Below are positions 1 to 7,795 of a stretch of 64,000 nucleotides of DNA, one piece after another (positions within the stretch are counted from its first letter, which is position 1; each line of letters starts with the position of its first letter). The notes beneath the pieces were generated by a model. It made no database searches. It saw nothing but the letters and a program-made list of their open reading frames with translations, and was not told where the DNA came from. A program made the position numbers and the translations under genes. This stretch comes from Corynebacterium humireducens NBRC 106098 = DSM 45392 (GTDB lineage: Bacteria; Actinomycetota; Actinomycetes; Mycobacteriales; Mycobacteriaceae): NCBI RefSeq assembly GCF_000819445.1, contig NZ_CP005286.1, positions 1,116,001 to 1,180,000 on the forward strand, read 5' to 3'.

Positions 1-1
1 G

Positions 2-319
2 GACATGGCTCTGGCCGAGGAGCTCGCCGACGCCCTCGGCGGCGCGGTCGGCGTCACCCGCGACATCGTCGACCTCGACTACTACGACGGCGCGTACCAG
101 ATCGGCCAGACCGGCGTGACCGTGTCCCCGGACCTCTACATCGGCCTGGGTGTCTCCGGCGCGATCCAGCACACCTCCGGCATGCAGACCGCGAAGAAGA
201 TCGTGGTGATCAACAACGACGAGGACGCCCCGATCTTCCAGATCGCCGACCTCGGTGTCGTCGGTGACCTCCACGAGGTCGTCCCCGCCCTCATTGCCGA
301 GATCAACGCCCGGAAGTAG
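2..319 (+). CDS. etfA: Electron transfer flavoprotein alpha subunit, C-terminal part (truncated by window edge)
   Basis: Only the last 105 or so codons lie in the window; the frame is open from the first base, so the start is upstream. The segment has the EtfA C-terminal FAD-binding signature: an IGQTGVTVSPDLYIGLGVSG stretch, then the QHTSGMQ loop and the INNDEDAPIF strand that contact the flavin. EtfA with EtfB carries electrons from acyl-CoA dehydrogenases to ETF-quinone oxidoreductase. The stop overlaps the GTG start of the following cysteine desulfurase by one base, which implies co-transcription. Assignment by family knowledge is firm. Confidence 0.93.
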   Translation, partial: DMALAEELADALGGAVGVTRDIVDLDYYDGAYQIGQTGVTVSPDLYIGLGVSGAIQHTSGMQTAKKIVVINNDEDAPIFQIADLGVVGDLHEVVPALIAEINARK

Positions 320-1449
320 TGCGGCACTTCCTCGACCACGCGGCCACCTCGCCCATGCGGCAGGTGGCCGTCGACGCCTGGGTGGAGCACGCGGGGATGC
401 TCAACCCGGGTGGGCAGTACGGTTCCGGGCGGGCCGCCCGGCGCGTGCTCGACGACGCCCGCGAGGAGATCGCCGCGCTCCTCGGCGCCGACCCGGTGGA
501 GGTCATCTTCACCGCCTCCGGCACGGAGGCCGACAACCTCGCGGTGACGGGTCTGTACCGGGCCTCGCCCCTGGGTCGGGTGGTGTCGACGCCCGTCGAA
601 CACCCGGCGGTTCTCGAGCCAGTCAAGGCTCTGGGCCGGACTGGAGCGTCGGTGGACCTGCTCCCGGTGGGGGCCGACGGACGCGTGTCCGACCTCTCCG
701 CCCTCGACGAGCCCGCCGCGGTGGCCTGCTGCATGTGGGCCAACAACGAGACCGGCGCCCTGCAACCGGTCGACCTCGTCGTGACCCGGGCCGCGGCGGC
801 GGGCACCCCGGTGCACGTCGACGCCGTCCAGGTCGTCGGCCACCGGGCGGTGGACTTCCACGCCCTCGGGGCCACGACGCTGGCCGCCAGCGCCCACAAG
901 TTCGGCGGCCCCCGCAGCGGCGGCCTCCTCCTGGCACGGCGTTCCCCGGCCCCTGCGCCGGTGCTGCACGGGGGCGGGCAGGAGCGGGGCATCCGGCCGG
1001 GCACCCTCGACGTCGCCACCGCCGCCGCGACCGCCGCCGCGCTGCGGGAGGCCGTCGCGGAGATGGCGGCGGAGGAGCAGCGCCTCGCGGCCCTGCGTGA
1101 CCGACTGCGCGCGGGCATCCTCGACCGGGTCGACGACGTCGTCGTCCATTCACCGGAGACCGACGTGCTGGCGGGCCACCTCCACGTCTCCTTCCCCGGG
1201 GCGGAGGGCGACAGCCTCATCATGCTTCTCGATGCCGCCGGCATCGAGGCCTCCACCGGCTCCGCCTGCGCCAGCGGAGTCAACCGTGCCAGCCACGTGC
1301 TGCTGGCGATGGGGGTCGACGAGGCGACCACCCGTGGCGCGGTGCGGTTCACCCTCGGGCGGACGTCCACGGAAGACGATGTCGACGCGGTGCTGGCGGT
1401 CATCGGGGAGACGGTCGCGCGGGCCCGACTGGCCGGGATGGCCGGTTAA
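319..1449 (+). CDS. Cysteine desulfurase, NifS/IscS-like (class V aminotransferase)
   Basis: This 376-residue protein is a PLP-dependent enzyme that removes sulfur from L-cysteine to leave an enzyme persulfide for Fe-S cluster or thio-nucleotide synthesis. Visible landmarks are the N-terminal LDHAATSPMR strand, the ASGTEADNLAV phosphate loop, the PLP lysine in SAHKFGGPRSGG (about residue 195) and the catalytic cysteine in STGSACASG (about residue 318). The GTG start overlaps the etfA stop by one base, so translation is probably coupled. The tRNA thiolase mnmA lies 5 kb downstream and could be a sulfur acceptor, though this pairing is inference. A paralogue serving the SUF system is likely elsewhere in the genome. 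Confidence 0.92.
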   Translation: MRHFLDHAATSPMRQVAVDAWVEHAGMLNPGGQYGSGRAARRVLDDAREEIAALLGADPVEVIFTASGTEADNLAVTGLYRASPLGRVVSTPVEHPAVLEPVKALGRTGASVDLLPVGADGRVSDLSALDEPAAVACCMWANNETGALQPVDLVVTRAAAAGTPVHVDAVQVVGHRAVDFHALGATTLAASAHKFGGPRSGGLLLARRSPAPAPVLHGGGQERGIRPGTLDVATAAATAAALREAVAEMAAEEQRLAALRDRLRAGILDRVDDVVVHSPETDVLAGHLHVSFPGAEGDSLIMLLDAAGIEASTGSACASGVNRASHVLLAMGVDEATTRGAVRFTLGRTSTEDDVDAVLAVIGETVARARLAGMAG

Positions 1450-1584
1450 CGCTCCGCCGGGCGGACGTGCAGGTCCGTGGGAATTGCCCGGGGGCCTGAC
1501 TCGCAGCGTCGGGGTGATCCGGGCGCGGCGGCGTGGTGCGCAAGTTTTTTGAGTGACTGGTGTGATGCGTGGTGCCAGGTGGGT

Positions 1585-1590
1585 TATGTT
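1585..1590 (+). promoter_or_regulatory. -10 element TATGTT for a leaderless lysozyme mRNA
   Basis: TATGTT ends seven bases before the ATG at 1598. This is the spacing expected when transcription starts at the A of the start codon, and it supports 1598 over the upstream in-frame ATGs at 1553, 1565 and 1586. No convincing -35 is visible. Confidence 0.5.
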
Positions 1591-1597
1591 GAAGGCC

Positions 1598-2590
1598 ATG
1601 AGTGTTTTCCGCCGTCTGCGCAGCCGCGCTACCGCTGTCCTCACCATGCTGGCGGTCCTCTCCCTCGCTCTCGGCACCGCACCCGCCACGGCGTTCTCGT
1701 CTGCACCTCCCGTCGGAATCGACGTCTCCGGACACCAGCGCGGTCACGGCGTGCCGATCCACTGGCACGACGTGGCCGCGGACGGCCAGACCTTCGCGTT
1801 CATCAAGGCCACCGAGGGCGAGAACTGGGTCAACAACCACTTCCTCGAGGACGCCCACGCCGCGCACCAGGCCGGAGTGCTCGTGGGCACCTACCACTAC
1901 GCCCGCCCCGCCGGTGACGCCCGCCTGCAGGCCGCGCACTACGCCGCGACCCTGGCGGCCGCGCCGCAGCACTCTCTCCCTCCCGTCCTCGACATCGAGG
2001 TCACCGAGGGGCTCGATCCCGCGCAGATGCAGCAGTGGGTCGGGGAGTTCCTCGCCGAGACCGAACACCTCACCGGCCGCGTCCCGATGATCTACACGTA
2101 CAGCTACTTCTGGCGTGAGCATCTCGCCGACACCGACCGGTTCACCCGCCACCCCCTGTGGCTCGCGGCCTACCAGCGCCACATGCCGGAGCCGGTGGGC
2201 GGCTGGAGCCACCTGACCTTCTGGCAGCGCTCCGAGACCGGCCGCGTCCCCGGCATCCACGGCGACGACGACCTCAACATCTTCAACGGCACTGCGGAGC
2301 AGCTCAGGCAGTTCGTCGGTGCCGGCCCTGGCGTCCCCGCCGTTCCCGAGGCACCGGAAGACGGTGCTCCCGGTGCTCCCGGTGAGCCCTACGTCCCGGA
2401 TGCCCAGGAAGAGCTCCTGCCGGAGGCACCGGAGGAGGTTCTGCCGGAGGAAGCCGGGCCCACCGAAGAGGTAGAGGACTTCATCCCCACGGAGATTCCG
2501 CCCGTGATGGACCCGGGGAACATCGTTGACGTCCCCTACCACCCCGACCATCTTGATCAGTCGGTAGACCTCCCCGCCGACGCAGTCTGA
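1598..2590 (+). CDS. Secreted GH25 family lysozyme with acidic proline-rich tail
   Basis: The 330-residue product starts with a Sec signal peptide: RRLRSR, a hydrophobic core, then a predicted cut after ATAFS. A GH25 muramidase domain follows (about residues 36-240), with the diagnostic GIDVSGHQ, FAFIKATEG, GTYHYARP and VLDIEV motifs carrying the catalytic acidic residues. It would cleave the MurNAc-GlcNAc bond of peptidoglycan outside the cell. The last 90 residues are a low-complexity Pro/Glu tail, which could be a wall-spanning spacer. The start is set by the -10 spacing and by the good signal peptide. The gene stands alone, convergent with hipA four bases later. Confidence 0.9.
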   Translation: MSVFRRLRSRATAVLTMLAVLSLALGTAPATAFSSAPPVGIDVSGHQRGHGVPIHWHDVAADGQTFAFIKATEGENWVNNHFLEDAHAAHQAGVLVGTYHYARPAGDARLQAAHYAATLAAAPQHSLPPVLDIEVTEGLDPAQMQQWVGEFLAETEHLTGRVPMIYTYSYFWREHLADTDRFTRHPLWLAAYQRHMPEPVGGWSHLTFWQRSETGRVPGIHGDDDLNIFNGTAEQLRQFVGAGPGVPAVPEAPEDGAPGAPGEPYVPDAQEELLPEAPEEVLPEEAGPTEEVEDFIPTEIPPVMDPGNIVDVPYHPDHLDQSVDLPADAV

Positions 2591-2593
2591 TCC

Positions 2594-3784
2594 TCAGTGC
2601 CAGTGGCGGCGGCGGGAGGCGAGCACGCGGCGCAGATCGCGCGAACGGCGGGGATCGAATCGGGTCGCCTCGATGATGCGTTCCGCGGCATCCTCCGTGA
2701 GTTGGAGAGCTTCGTCGGCGACGGTGTCCGCTGCTGGACGGGGCAGCCCCACCGCGTCGGTGAACGCCAGGAACCGTCGGCGGCTCAGCCCGGTCCTGGA
2801 ACCCCCGACGGGCAACGCCAGATCAGGATCCCCGTACGGCACCGTACTGGGGATGTCGTAGACAGGGCTGGGGTGGTAGCCGCGGCCGTCGTGGAGCACG
2901 GAGACGTTCTTGGCGTGCAGGTCCCCGTTCCCTGTCAGCCATGCCATCGCCAGCTGGAACGCGATGCTGCGCAGTGCCAGGACCGGCGAGACGCACACCC
3001 GGGCCACGGCCTCCGCGACCTCCTCCATGGAGACGGTGTATTTCTGGGAGGGCCACACGCCGAGGAGTTGGGCGGCGTCCTCCATGGCCAGCCTGGTGGA
3101 CCCCCGACGGTCGAACCTCTCCACGAGGAGACCGCTGCGGCCGTGGGCGTCGACGAGTCGGGTGGCGTTGGCGTAGGGAATGTTCAGGCGGTTGGCGTCG
3201 GCGATCCTGTAGCAGGCGAGTTCATTCTCGACGAGGGCCGGGAACTCCGGCGGCGAGACCTTGAGGATGGCCTCGGCACCCTGTGTGTGCACCGGGACCG
3301 CGATCGTGCGGGCGGACACCTTGTCCTGGACGCCGGCCAGTGCCACCGGGTCGGGGAGTCCGGCCCCCGTGAGTACCTCGCTGAAGTCGAGGCGGGCGTC
3401 GTCCGTGACCGTGATGCGGGGTTCCGGGGCGGCCGGTCGCATCCCGGAGGGGACGACGGACACCACGCCCGCCGCGTCCGCCCCCACTGCGAGGAGGAGT
3501 GACAGTTCGTCGTCGGCGGAGGTCTTCACCGCTGTACGCAGGGCGGTCAGCCGTCGTCCCTCGGGTAGCAGTCCGGCGAAGTACGGAGGGACCGCTCCGC
3601 CGACCGTGATCACCGGCTGCCCGCTCAGGGGGAGGGTGGTGGCGACGGATTCCCCTCCTGCGTCCAGGTAGCTGTCGGTGTAGCGGAACTCCACGGTGTT
3701 GTCCACGCGGCTGAGGTGGGCGGCGAGCTGGTCGCCGATGAGCACGTCCGCCCGCTGGACGTGCCGCGGGTCGGGGCCGGTCAC
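2594..3784 (-). CDS. hipA: HipA-type serine/threonine kinase toxin
   Basis: The 396-residue protein matches the HipA fold: an N-terminal couple_hipA domain (PYFAGLLPEGRRL, about residues 65-80), then the kinase domain with GVQDK at the phosphate-binding loop, a lysine in ILKVSPP, the catalytic GNGDLHAKN loop and a VYDI magnesium-binding segment. HipA kinases phosphorylate an aminoacyl-tRNA synthetase in E. coli (GltX) and induce dormancy. Here gltX is also in the window, but no target can be read from sequence. The GTG start overlaps the stop of the upstream HipB-like antitoxin (GTGA), the normal coupled arrangement. All catalytic residues seem present, so it is probably active. Confidence 0.9.
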   Translation of the reverse strand: MTGPDPRHVQRADVLIGDQLAAHLSRVDNTVEFRYTDSYLDAGGESVATTLPLSGQPVITVGGAVPPYFAGLLPEGRRLTALRTAVKTSADDELSLLLAVGADAAGVVSVVPSGMRPAAPEPRITVTDDARLDFSEVLTGAGLPDPVALAGVQDKVSARTIAVPVHTQGAEAILKVSPPEFPALVENELACYRIADANRLNIPYANATRLVDAHGRSGLLVERFDRRGSTRLAMEDAAQLLGVWPSQKYTVSMEEVAEAVARVCVSPVLALRSIAFQLAMAWLTGNGDLHAKNVSVLHDGRGYHPSPVYDIPSTVPYGDPDLALPVGGSRTGLSRRRFLAFTDAVGLPRPAADTVADEALQLTEDAAERIIEATRFDPRRSRDLRRVLASRRRHWH

Positions 3785-4008
3785 GGTCGGGCTCCGGTGC
3801 GCAGGGCGTCGAAGTGCGTCAGAGAGAGCTGGAATCCGAGGACGTCGAGGACCCTGAGCAGGGTGTCCAGTCGCAGGCCCGGCTTACCTCTCTCGATCTC
3901 GCGGATGAGGCGTTCCGAGACCCCGGCCAGGTCGGCGAGATCCCGTTGACGCAGACCGAGTTCGACCCGGCGCGTGCGGGCGGCGGTGCCGATGTCTTCC
4001 GGGGTCAC
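3781..4008 (-). CDS. hipB: HipB-like antitoxin and autorepressor (XRE helix-turn-helix)
   Basis: This 75-residue protein is almost entirely one XRE/Cro HTH domain: the RRVELGLRQRDLADLAGVSE segment gives helices 2 and 3, followed by RLIREIERGKPGLRLDTLLRVLDVLG. HipB dimers bind palindromic operators and hold HipA inactive. The start is GTG at 4008, with GGAG five bases upstream. Three palindromes and a strong promoter lie just upstream, consistent with autoregulation. The overlap with hipA implies translational coupling. Confidence 0.88.
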   Translation of the reverse strand: MTPEDIGTAARTRRVELGLRQRDLADLAGVSERLIREIERGKPGLRLDTLLRVLDVLGFQLSLTHFDALRTGARP

Positions 4009-4024
4009 AGATGCTCCACTCCTC

Positions 4025-4163
4025 CGGCACGATCGTGCCGATTAGGCGCCATTCTAGGGGTGCTGGTGGCGCATGTCGAGAGGGATCGGCACGATCGTGC
4101 CGCTTACCGGCTCTCCGGCGTCTCCACGAGCGAGATCGCCGGGTTGTCGGCATGATCGTGCCG
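4025..4163. promoter_or_regulatory. Three copies of a 16-bp palindrome CGGCACGATCGTGCCG (putative HipB operators)
   Basis: Perfect copies are at 4025-4040 and 4087-4102. A third copy with one substitution (CGGCATGATCGTGCCG) is at 4148-4163. Start-to-start spacing is 62 and 61 bp, close to six helical turns. Two copies bracket the hipBA promoter. The third lies inside the 3' end of the spermidine-synthase-like gene. Known E. coli hip operators are also repeated palindromes, so HipB is the obvious ligand, but binding is inferred. Confidence 0.75.
4051..4079 (-). promoter_or_regulatory. hipBA promoter, TCGACA-17-TAGAAT
   Basis: On the minus strand a -35 TCGACA (4079-4074) and a -10 TAGAAT (4056-4051) are separated by exactly 17 bp. 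One palindrome lies just downstream, over the expected transcription start, and a second lies just upstream of the -35, so the promoter is bracketed by candidate operators. Confidence 0.7.
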
Positions 4164-5039
4164 GTCCTGTGCGGTGGCCAGGATGCGGGGCGGGGTGCCG
4201 TCAAAAAGCGCCCGCGTCCAGCGCTCGTCCCGGTAGTGGGCGGGCACCGCCCCGCCGAGCAGCACCCGCCCCAGGGCGGCGGCCTCCGGGGACCCCTCGA
4301 CGGGCAGCTCGCGGTCGCTGCCCAGGAGGATGATGTTGCCGGAACGACGGCCCTTGAGCATCGGCGGATCGGCGATGACCGCGACATGGGCGAACACCTC
4401 CGCCATGCCCGCCAGCTCCGTCCGCGTGGCGACGAGGCTGTGGAAGTCACCGCAGTTGGCCACGTACAGGCCCCCGGGGACGAGGGCGGCATGGGCGGCC
4501 CGGAAGAAGTCGGGGGTGGTCAGGTCGAGGGGCGTCCGGGCGCCGGCGAAGACGTCGCGGATGATCACCTCGCGGCTGCCGGGGTAGAAGCCGCGGGTGA
4601 CCTCGCCGGCCTCACCGACGCGGATCTTCACCGTGGGGGCGCGGGGGATGTCGAACCACTCCCGCACGTAGGCGGCGAGCTTCGCGTCCAGTTCGACGAC
4701 GGTGTGCCGCGACGACGGCCACAGGTCCGCGAAGTAGCGCGCCATCGAGCATGCCGCCCCTCCCAGGTGGGTGACACGGACGGTCGCGGGGTCATGGTGG
4801 GCCGCGACAAGCTTCTCGACGCCCGCCGCGATCCACCGCATGTACTCGAACTCGAGGACGTCCGGGCGGCCGATCTGGACGTGCGAGGAGGGCACCCCGT
4901 TGATCATGAGCGTCCAGGCGTCCGGGAGGAAGGTGTCGGGGACGAGTTCGGCGGTGCCGGTGGAGATCTCGTAGCGTCCGGCGACGGCACCGGTGGCGGC
5001 GGGGGTGGAGGAGCTGCGGGACTTACGGGATCTGGCCAT
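4104..5039 (-). CDS. Spermidine-synthase-like class I methyltransferase-fold protein
   Basis: The 311-residue product has the polyamine-synthase/methyltransferase Rossmann core: a glycine loop in THLGGAACSMARYF (about residue 90), an acidic strand end in VVELDAKLAAYV, and IIRDVFAGA at the position of the spermidine synthase catalytic Asp. It lacks obvious further hallmarks, so the substrate is unknown; actinobacterial homologues are annotated only as spermidine-synthase-like. The ATG is preceded by TACCAT at eight bases, a possible leaderless start. Its 3' end carries one hipBA-type palindrome, and a second begins three bases... just past the stop, so a HipB-like repressor could bind at the end of this gene. 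Confidence 0.7.
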   Translation of the reverse strand: MARSRKSRSSSTPAATGAVAGRYEISTGTAELVPDTFLPDAWTLMINGVPSSHVQIGRPDVLEFEYMRWIAAGVEKLVAAHHDPATVRVTHLGGAACSMARYFADLWPSSRHTVVELDAKLAAYVREWFDIPRAPTVKIRVGEAGEVTRGFYPGSREVIIRDVFAGARTPLDLTTPDFFRAAHAALVPGGLYVANCGDFHSLVATRTELAGMAEVFAHVAVIADPPMLKGRRSGNIILLGSDRELPVEGSPEAAALGRVLLGGAVPAHYRDERWTRALFDGTPPRILATAQDRHDHADNPAISLVETPESR

Positions 5040-5062
5040 GAGTGATCATGGTAGCTGGTGGG

Positions 5063-6228
5063 TCAGGGGCGCAGGTGCGGGTGGGCCAGGAGGTGGTCGG
5101 CGGCATAGGGGAGTGCGAACTGCAGGTGGCCGTACCGCGGGACCGTGACAAGGGAGCGTTCGAGGAGAGCGGCGCGTGCCATCGACAGTGCATTGGGGGG
5201 AACCGCCAGGTATCTGGCGATGTCCCCGGTGCCGACCGGTTCACCGCTGGGCGAGAGTTCGGCCATCGCGTACAGGAGGTTCATCTGCTGATCGGGCACT
5301 CCATGGAATGACGGACCGTGGATCTGCAGCCCGATTCGCTGGACTGCATTAGCGCGGATACTCCTCACGTGCTTCAGGGAGAGCTCGTCCTCCTGGTCCA
5401 GGGTTGCCTGTGCCCAGGTGAGGGAGCCGACCACCTGCATGAGGTACGGGTACCCCTGGCTTATGGTGACTGCCTCCGCAACCGCATCGGGCGCCATCGC
5501 GCGTCCGCCGGCCGATGCGGTCTCAGTGAACAGTTCGGCGGCCTCGGCGGAAGCCACCGAGGTGAGGTCGACGCGGTGGGCCCGGCGCAGGAACGTCGTA
5601 CCCTCCTGCTGCAGGAGTTTCTCCACGCCGGCAGGCAGTCCCGCTGCGACCAACGCGACGTCATGGTTGTCACGCATGAGGTCCTGGACCGCGGTCGCTA
5701 GTTCGTGCAGATCGCCAGGATCCGCACTCTGAAGTTCATCGAGGGTGATGAGGATTCCGGTTCCGCGCGGGGTCAGAAGGTCAGCTACCTGCCGCAGACA
5801 TGTGATCAGCGTCGGTTCCGGGGTTCGGTGGTGAGGGTTCGCTGCGGTGGTCACCGATCCGAGCCCTGCAATCGACCCACCGGTGAGCATCCGCTTGCCG
5901 GTTGGCTCGCCGAGGGTGTCCAGCAACTCCGGCAGGGTCGTCTCCACCAGGGTGCGGACCATTCCGGCACCCGGGTAAGCGCGGAGCGTGACCCACCCCT
6001 GCTGGTGGGCGGCGCCTCCAGTTCGTTGAGGAGGACGGTCTTGCCGATGCCTCGGGTGCCGGAGAGCAGGAGAACGCGGAACGGGCTACCGGGTCCTTCC
6101 GCCAGAGCCAATGTGAATGCATGCAGGAGGGGTGTTCTCCCGGCGAGTACCGTCGGTGAAACGCCGAAGCTGGGCCGAAAGGGATTGCGCGGTGTGGGAT
6201 TCATGCCATCGGTTGCTTTAGAAGACAT
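5063..6228 (-). pseudogene. AAA ATPase (archaeal/ORC-like ATP-binding protein), broken by a one-base frameshift
   Basis: The N-terminal part reads in one frame from the ATG at 6228 (AGGAAGAG before it) through a RNPFRPSFGVSP leader and a Walker A GTRGIGKTVLLNELE. The rest reads in another frame: QGWVTLRAYPGAGMVRTLVE, then a Walker B ILITLDELQ and a C-terminal winged-helix-like part ending at 5063. The join is near 6013-6018. The total span of 1166 nt becomes 389 codons if one base is restored. Unless this is a sequencing error, no full ATPase is made. Intact relatives are stand-alone actinobacterial ATPases of unknown role. Upstream tandem repeats may be its control region. Confidence 0.8.
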
Positions 6229-6244
6229 AGATCTCTTCCTGGGC

Positions 6245-6306
6245 TTTAGATCCTTTAGAACATTTAGAACCCGTAATCCAGTTTAGATCCTTTAGAACTC
6301 TCAGAA
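6245..6306. repeat. Two blocks of three tandem 9-bp repeats (TTTAGAWCN type)
   Basis: Block one runs TTTAGATCC, TTTAGAACA, TTTAGAACC from 6245 to 6271. Block two runs TTTAGATCC, TTTAGAACT, CTCAGAACT from 6282 to about 6308. The 17-mer TTTAGATCCTTTAGAAC is exactly repeated at 6245 and 6282, 37 bp apart. The segment is much more AT-rich than its surroundings and lies upstream of the frameshifted ATPase, so it could be an operator array or promoter repeat for that gene. Confidence 0.8.
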
Positions 6307-6319
6307 CTCCTGCACCCAC

Positions 6320-6637
6320 CTACTGCGGCACCGCCAACCCGACGATCGCGGAGCCGAGGACGTCGAAACCGAAGCACGCGGAGGCGCGGAAGGGGTCGAG
6401 CGTCGCGCAGTTGACCGGCTCCGGCGTGCCCCCCAAGGCGGTGCGGGTGTTGAGGAACGCCACCCAGGCGGCGTGTTCCTCCGTCTTCCTGAATCCGCTG
6501 GAGCCGACCTCATCGCCCCACACCTCGTGTGGACTCATCACGTGGTAGTCCTCGGCCTGCGCCGCAGGCGCGCCGGTGAGCACTGCGACGGTGCAGGTGG
6601 CGAGAAGGGCGGGGAGGAGGCGTCGATAAGCAGTCAT
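6320..6637 (-). CDS. Small secreted protein of unknown function
   Basis: I do not recognise this 105-residue protein. It begins with a clear Sec signal peptide (AYRRLL, hydrophobic core, predicted cut after APAAQA) and has a mature part of about 77 residues. The mature part contains two cysteines (VNCATLD and ASACFG), which could form a disulfide outside the membrane, and a [13 protein letters not shown] segment. The ATG at 6637 was chosen because it opens the signal peptide; the longer upstream reading lies antisense to mnmA and is a shadow. It is divergent from mnmA. Confidence 0.6.
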   Translation of the reverse strand: MTAYRRLLPALLATCTVAVLTGAPAAQAEDYHVMSPHEVWGDEVGSSGFRKTEEHAAWVAFLNTRTALGGTPEPVNCATLDPFRASACFGFDVLGSAIVGLAVPQ

Positions 6638-6706
6638 GGCGTCCAGCGTAGTTTCGGAATACCCCTGCCGCCCGTTACGCTGCACCACGAGACAAGGAGG
6701 GAACTC

Positions 6707-7795
6707 ATGCGTGTACTGGTGGCGATGAGCGGCGGCGTCGACTCCGCCGTGGCGGCGGCGAGGATGGTCGAGGCCGGACATGACGTCGTCGGCGTCCACC
6801 TGGCTCTGTCGCGCGACCCGCAGACGGTGCGGGAGTCCTCCCGCGGCTGCTGCTCGCTCGAGGACTCCGCCGACGCGCGCCGGGTGTGCGACCGGCTGGG
6901 CATCCCGTTCTACGTGTGGGACTTCTCCGACCGTTTCCAGGCGGACGTCATCGACGACTTCGTCGACTCCTACGCCCGGGGCGAGACGCCCAACCCGTGC
7001 CTGCGCTGCAACGAGAAGATCAAGTTCGCGGCCCTCCTGGACCGCGCGGTGGCCCTCGGCTTCGACGCCGTCGCCACCGGCCACTACGCGCTCATCGACG
7101 ACGCCGGCCACCTCCGCCGCAGCACCGACCCCGACAAGGACCAGTCCTACGTCCTCGGCGTGCTCACCCGGGAGGAGCTCGACCGTTGCCTGTTCCCCGT
7201 GGGCGACACCCCCAAGACGGAGATCCGGGAGGAGGCCGCCCGCCACGGCTTCTCGGTGGCGACCAAGCCGGACTCCTACGACATCTGCTTCATCCCCGAC
7301 GGCAACACCCAGGCCTTCCTCGGGGCCCGCATCGGGCTGCGCCCGGGAATGGTGGTCGACCAGGACGGCCGCGAGCTGCGGGACCACGACGGGGCCTGGA
7401 ACTTCACCATCGGTCAACGCCGGGGCCTTGACCTGCGGGACCCGGCCGCCGATGGCCGTCCCCGCTACGTCACCGACATCGACGCCTCCACCGGCACGGT
7501 CACCGTGGGGCCACGCGCGGCGCTGTCCGTCGGCGTCATCCACGCCGACCGCCTCCGGCGCCTCCACCCGGACATGGAGGGCGAGTTCGACGCGCTCGTC
7601 CAGGTCCGCGCCCACGGCGGCGTCGTCCCCTGCCGCGCGCGGGTCGGCGCGGACGACATGACCCTCACCCTCGCCTCCCCGCTGCAGGGCGTGGCCCGCG
7701 GCCAGGCCGCCGTGCTCTACCTGCCCGACCCCGACGGCCGCGGCGACGTCGTCCTCGGCTCCGGCACGATCTGCGGCACGGAGGCCGCACTGTGA
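6707..7795 (+). CDS. mnmA: tRNA-specific 2-thiouridylase MnmA
   Basis: The 362-residue enzyme transfers sulfur to U34 of tRNA-Lys, -Glu and -Gln. It has the ATP-pyrophosphatase loop SGGVDSAV at residues 8-15, the catalytic cysteine in [12 protein letters not shown] and a second cysteine in [11 protein letters not shown], plus the C-terminal beta-barrel with [10 protein letters not shown]. The start is fixed by a full AAGGAGGG Shine-Dalgarno five bases before ATG. A TACGCT -10 sits about 25 bases upstream. Its stop overlaps the GTG of the next gene, giving a coupled pair. Sulfur could come from the desulfurase at 319. Confidence 0.95.
   Translation: MRVLVAMSGGVDSAVAAARMVEAGHDVVGVHLALSRDPQTVRESSRGCCSLEDSADARRVCDRLGIPFYVWDFSDRFQADVIDDFVDSYARGETPNPCLRCNEKIKFAALLDRAVALGFDAVATGHYALIDDAGHLRRSTDPDKDQSYVLGVLTREELDRCLFPVGDTPKTEIREEAARHGFSVATKPDSYDICFIPDGNTQAFLGARIGLRPGMVVDQDGRELRDHDGAWNFTIGQRRGLDLRDPAADGRPRYVTDIDASTGTVTVGPRAALSVGVIHADRLRRLHPDMEGEFDALVQVRAHGGVVPCRARVGADDMTLTLASPLQGVARGQAAVLYLPDPDGRGDVVLGSGTICGTEAAL

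Noticed and set aside
1520..1552. T6 run after the cysteine desulfurase as an intrinsic terminator
   Set aside because: The preceding GCGC stem is short and its loop is long, so I could not define a convincing hairpin.
6013..6018. Programmed ribosomal frameshift in the ATPase
   Set aside because: No slippery heptamer or stimulatory structure is evident, and homologues are to my knowledge read in one frame.
6245..6308. CRISPR array
   Set aside because: The repeats are 9 bp, contiguous and without spacers; no cas gene is present.
6638..7615. Long upstream extension of the small secreted protein, antisense to mnmA
   Set aside because: The true gene starts at the signal peptide ATG (6637); the rest is a shadow of mnmA.
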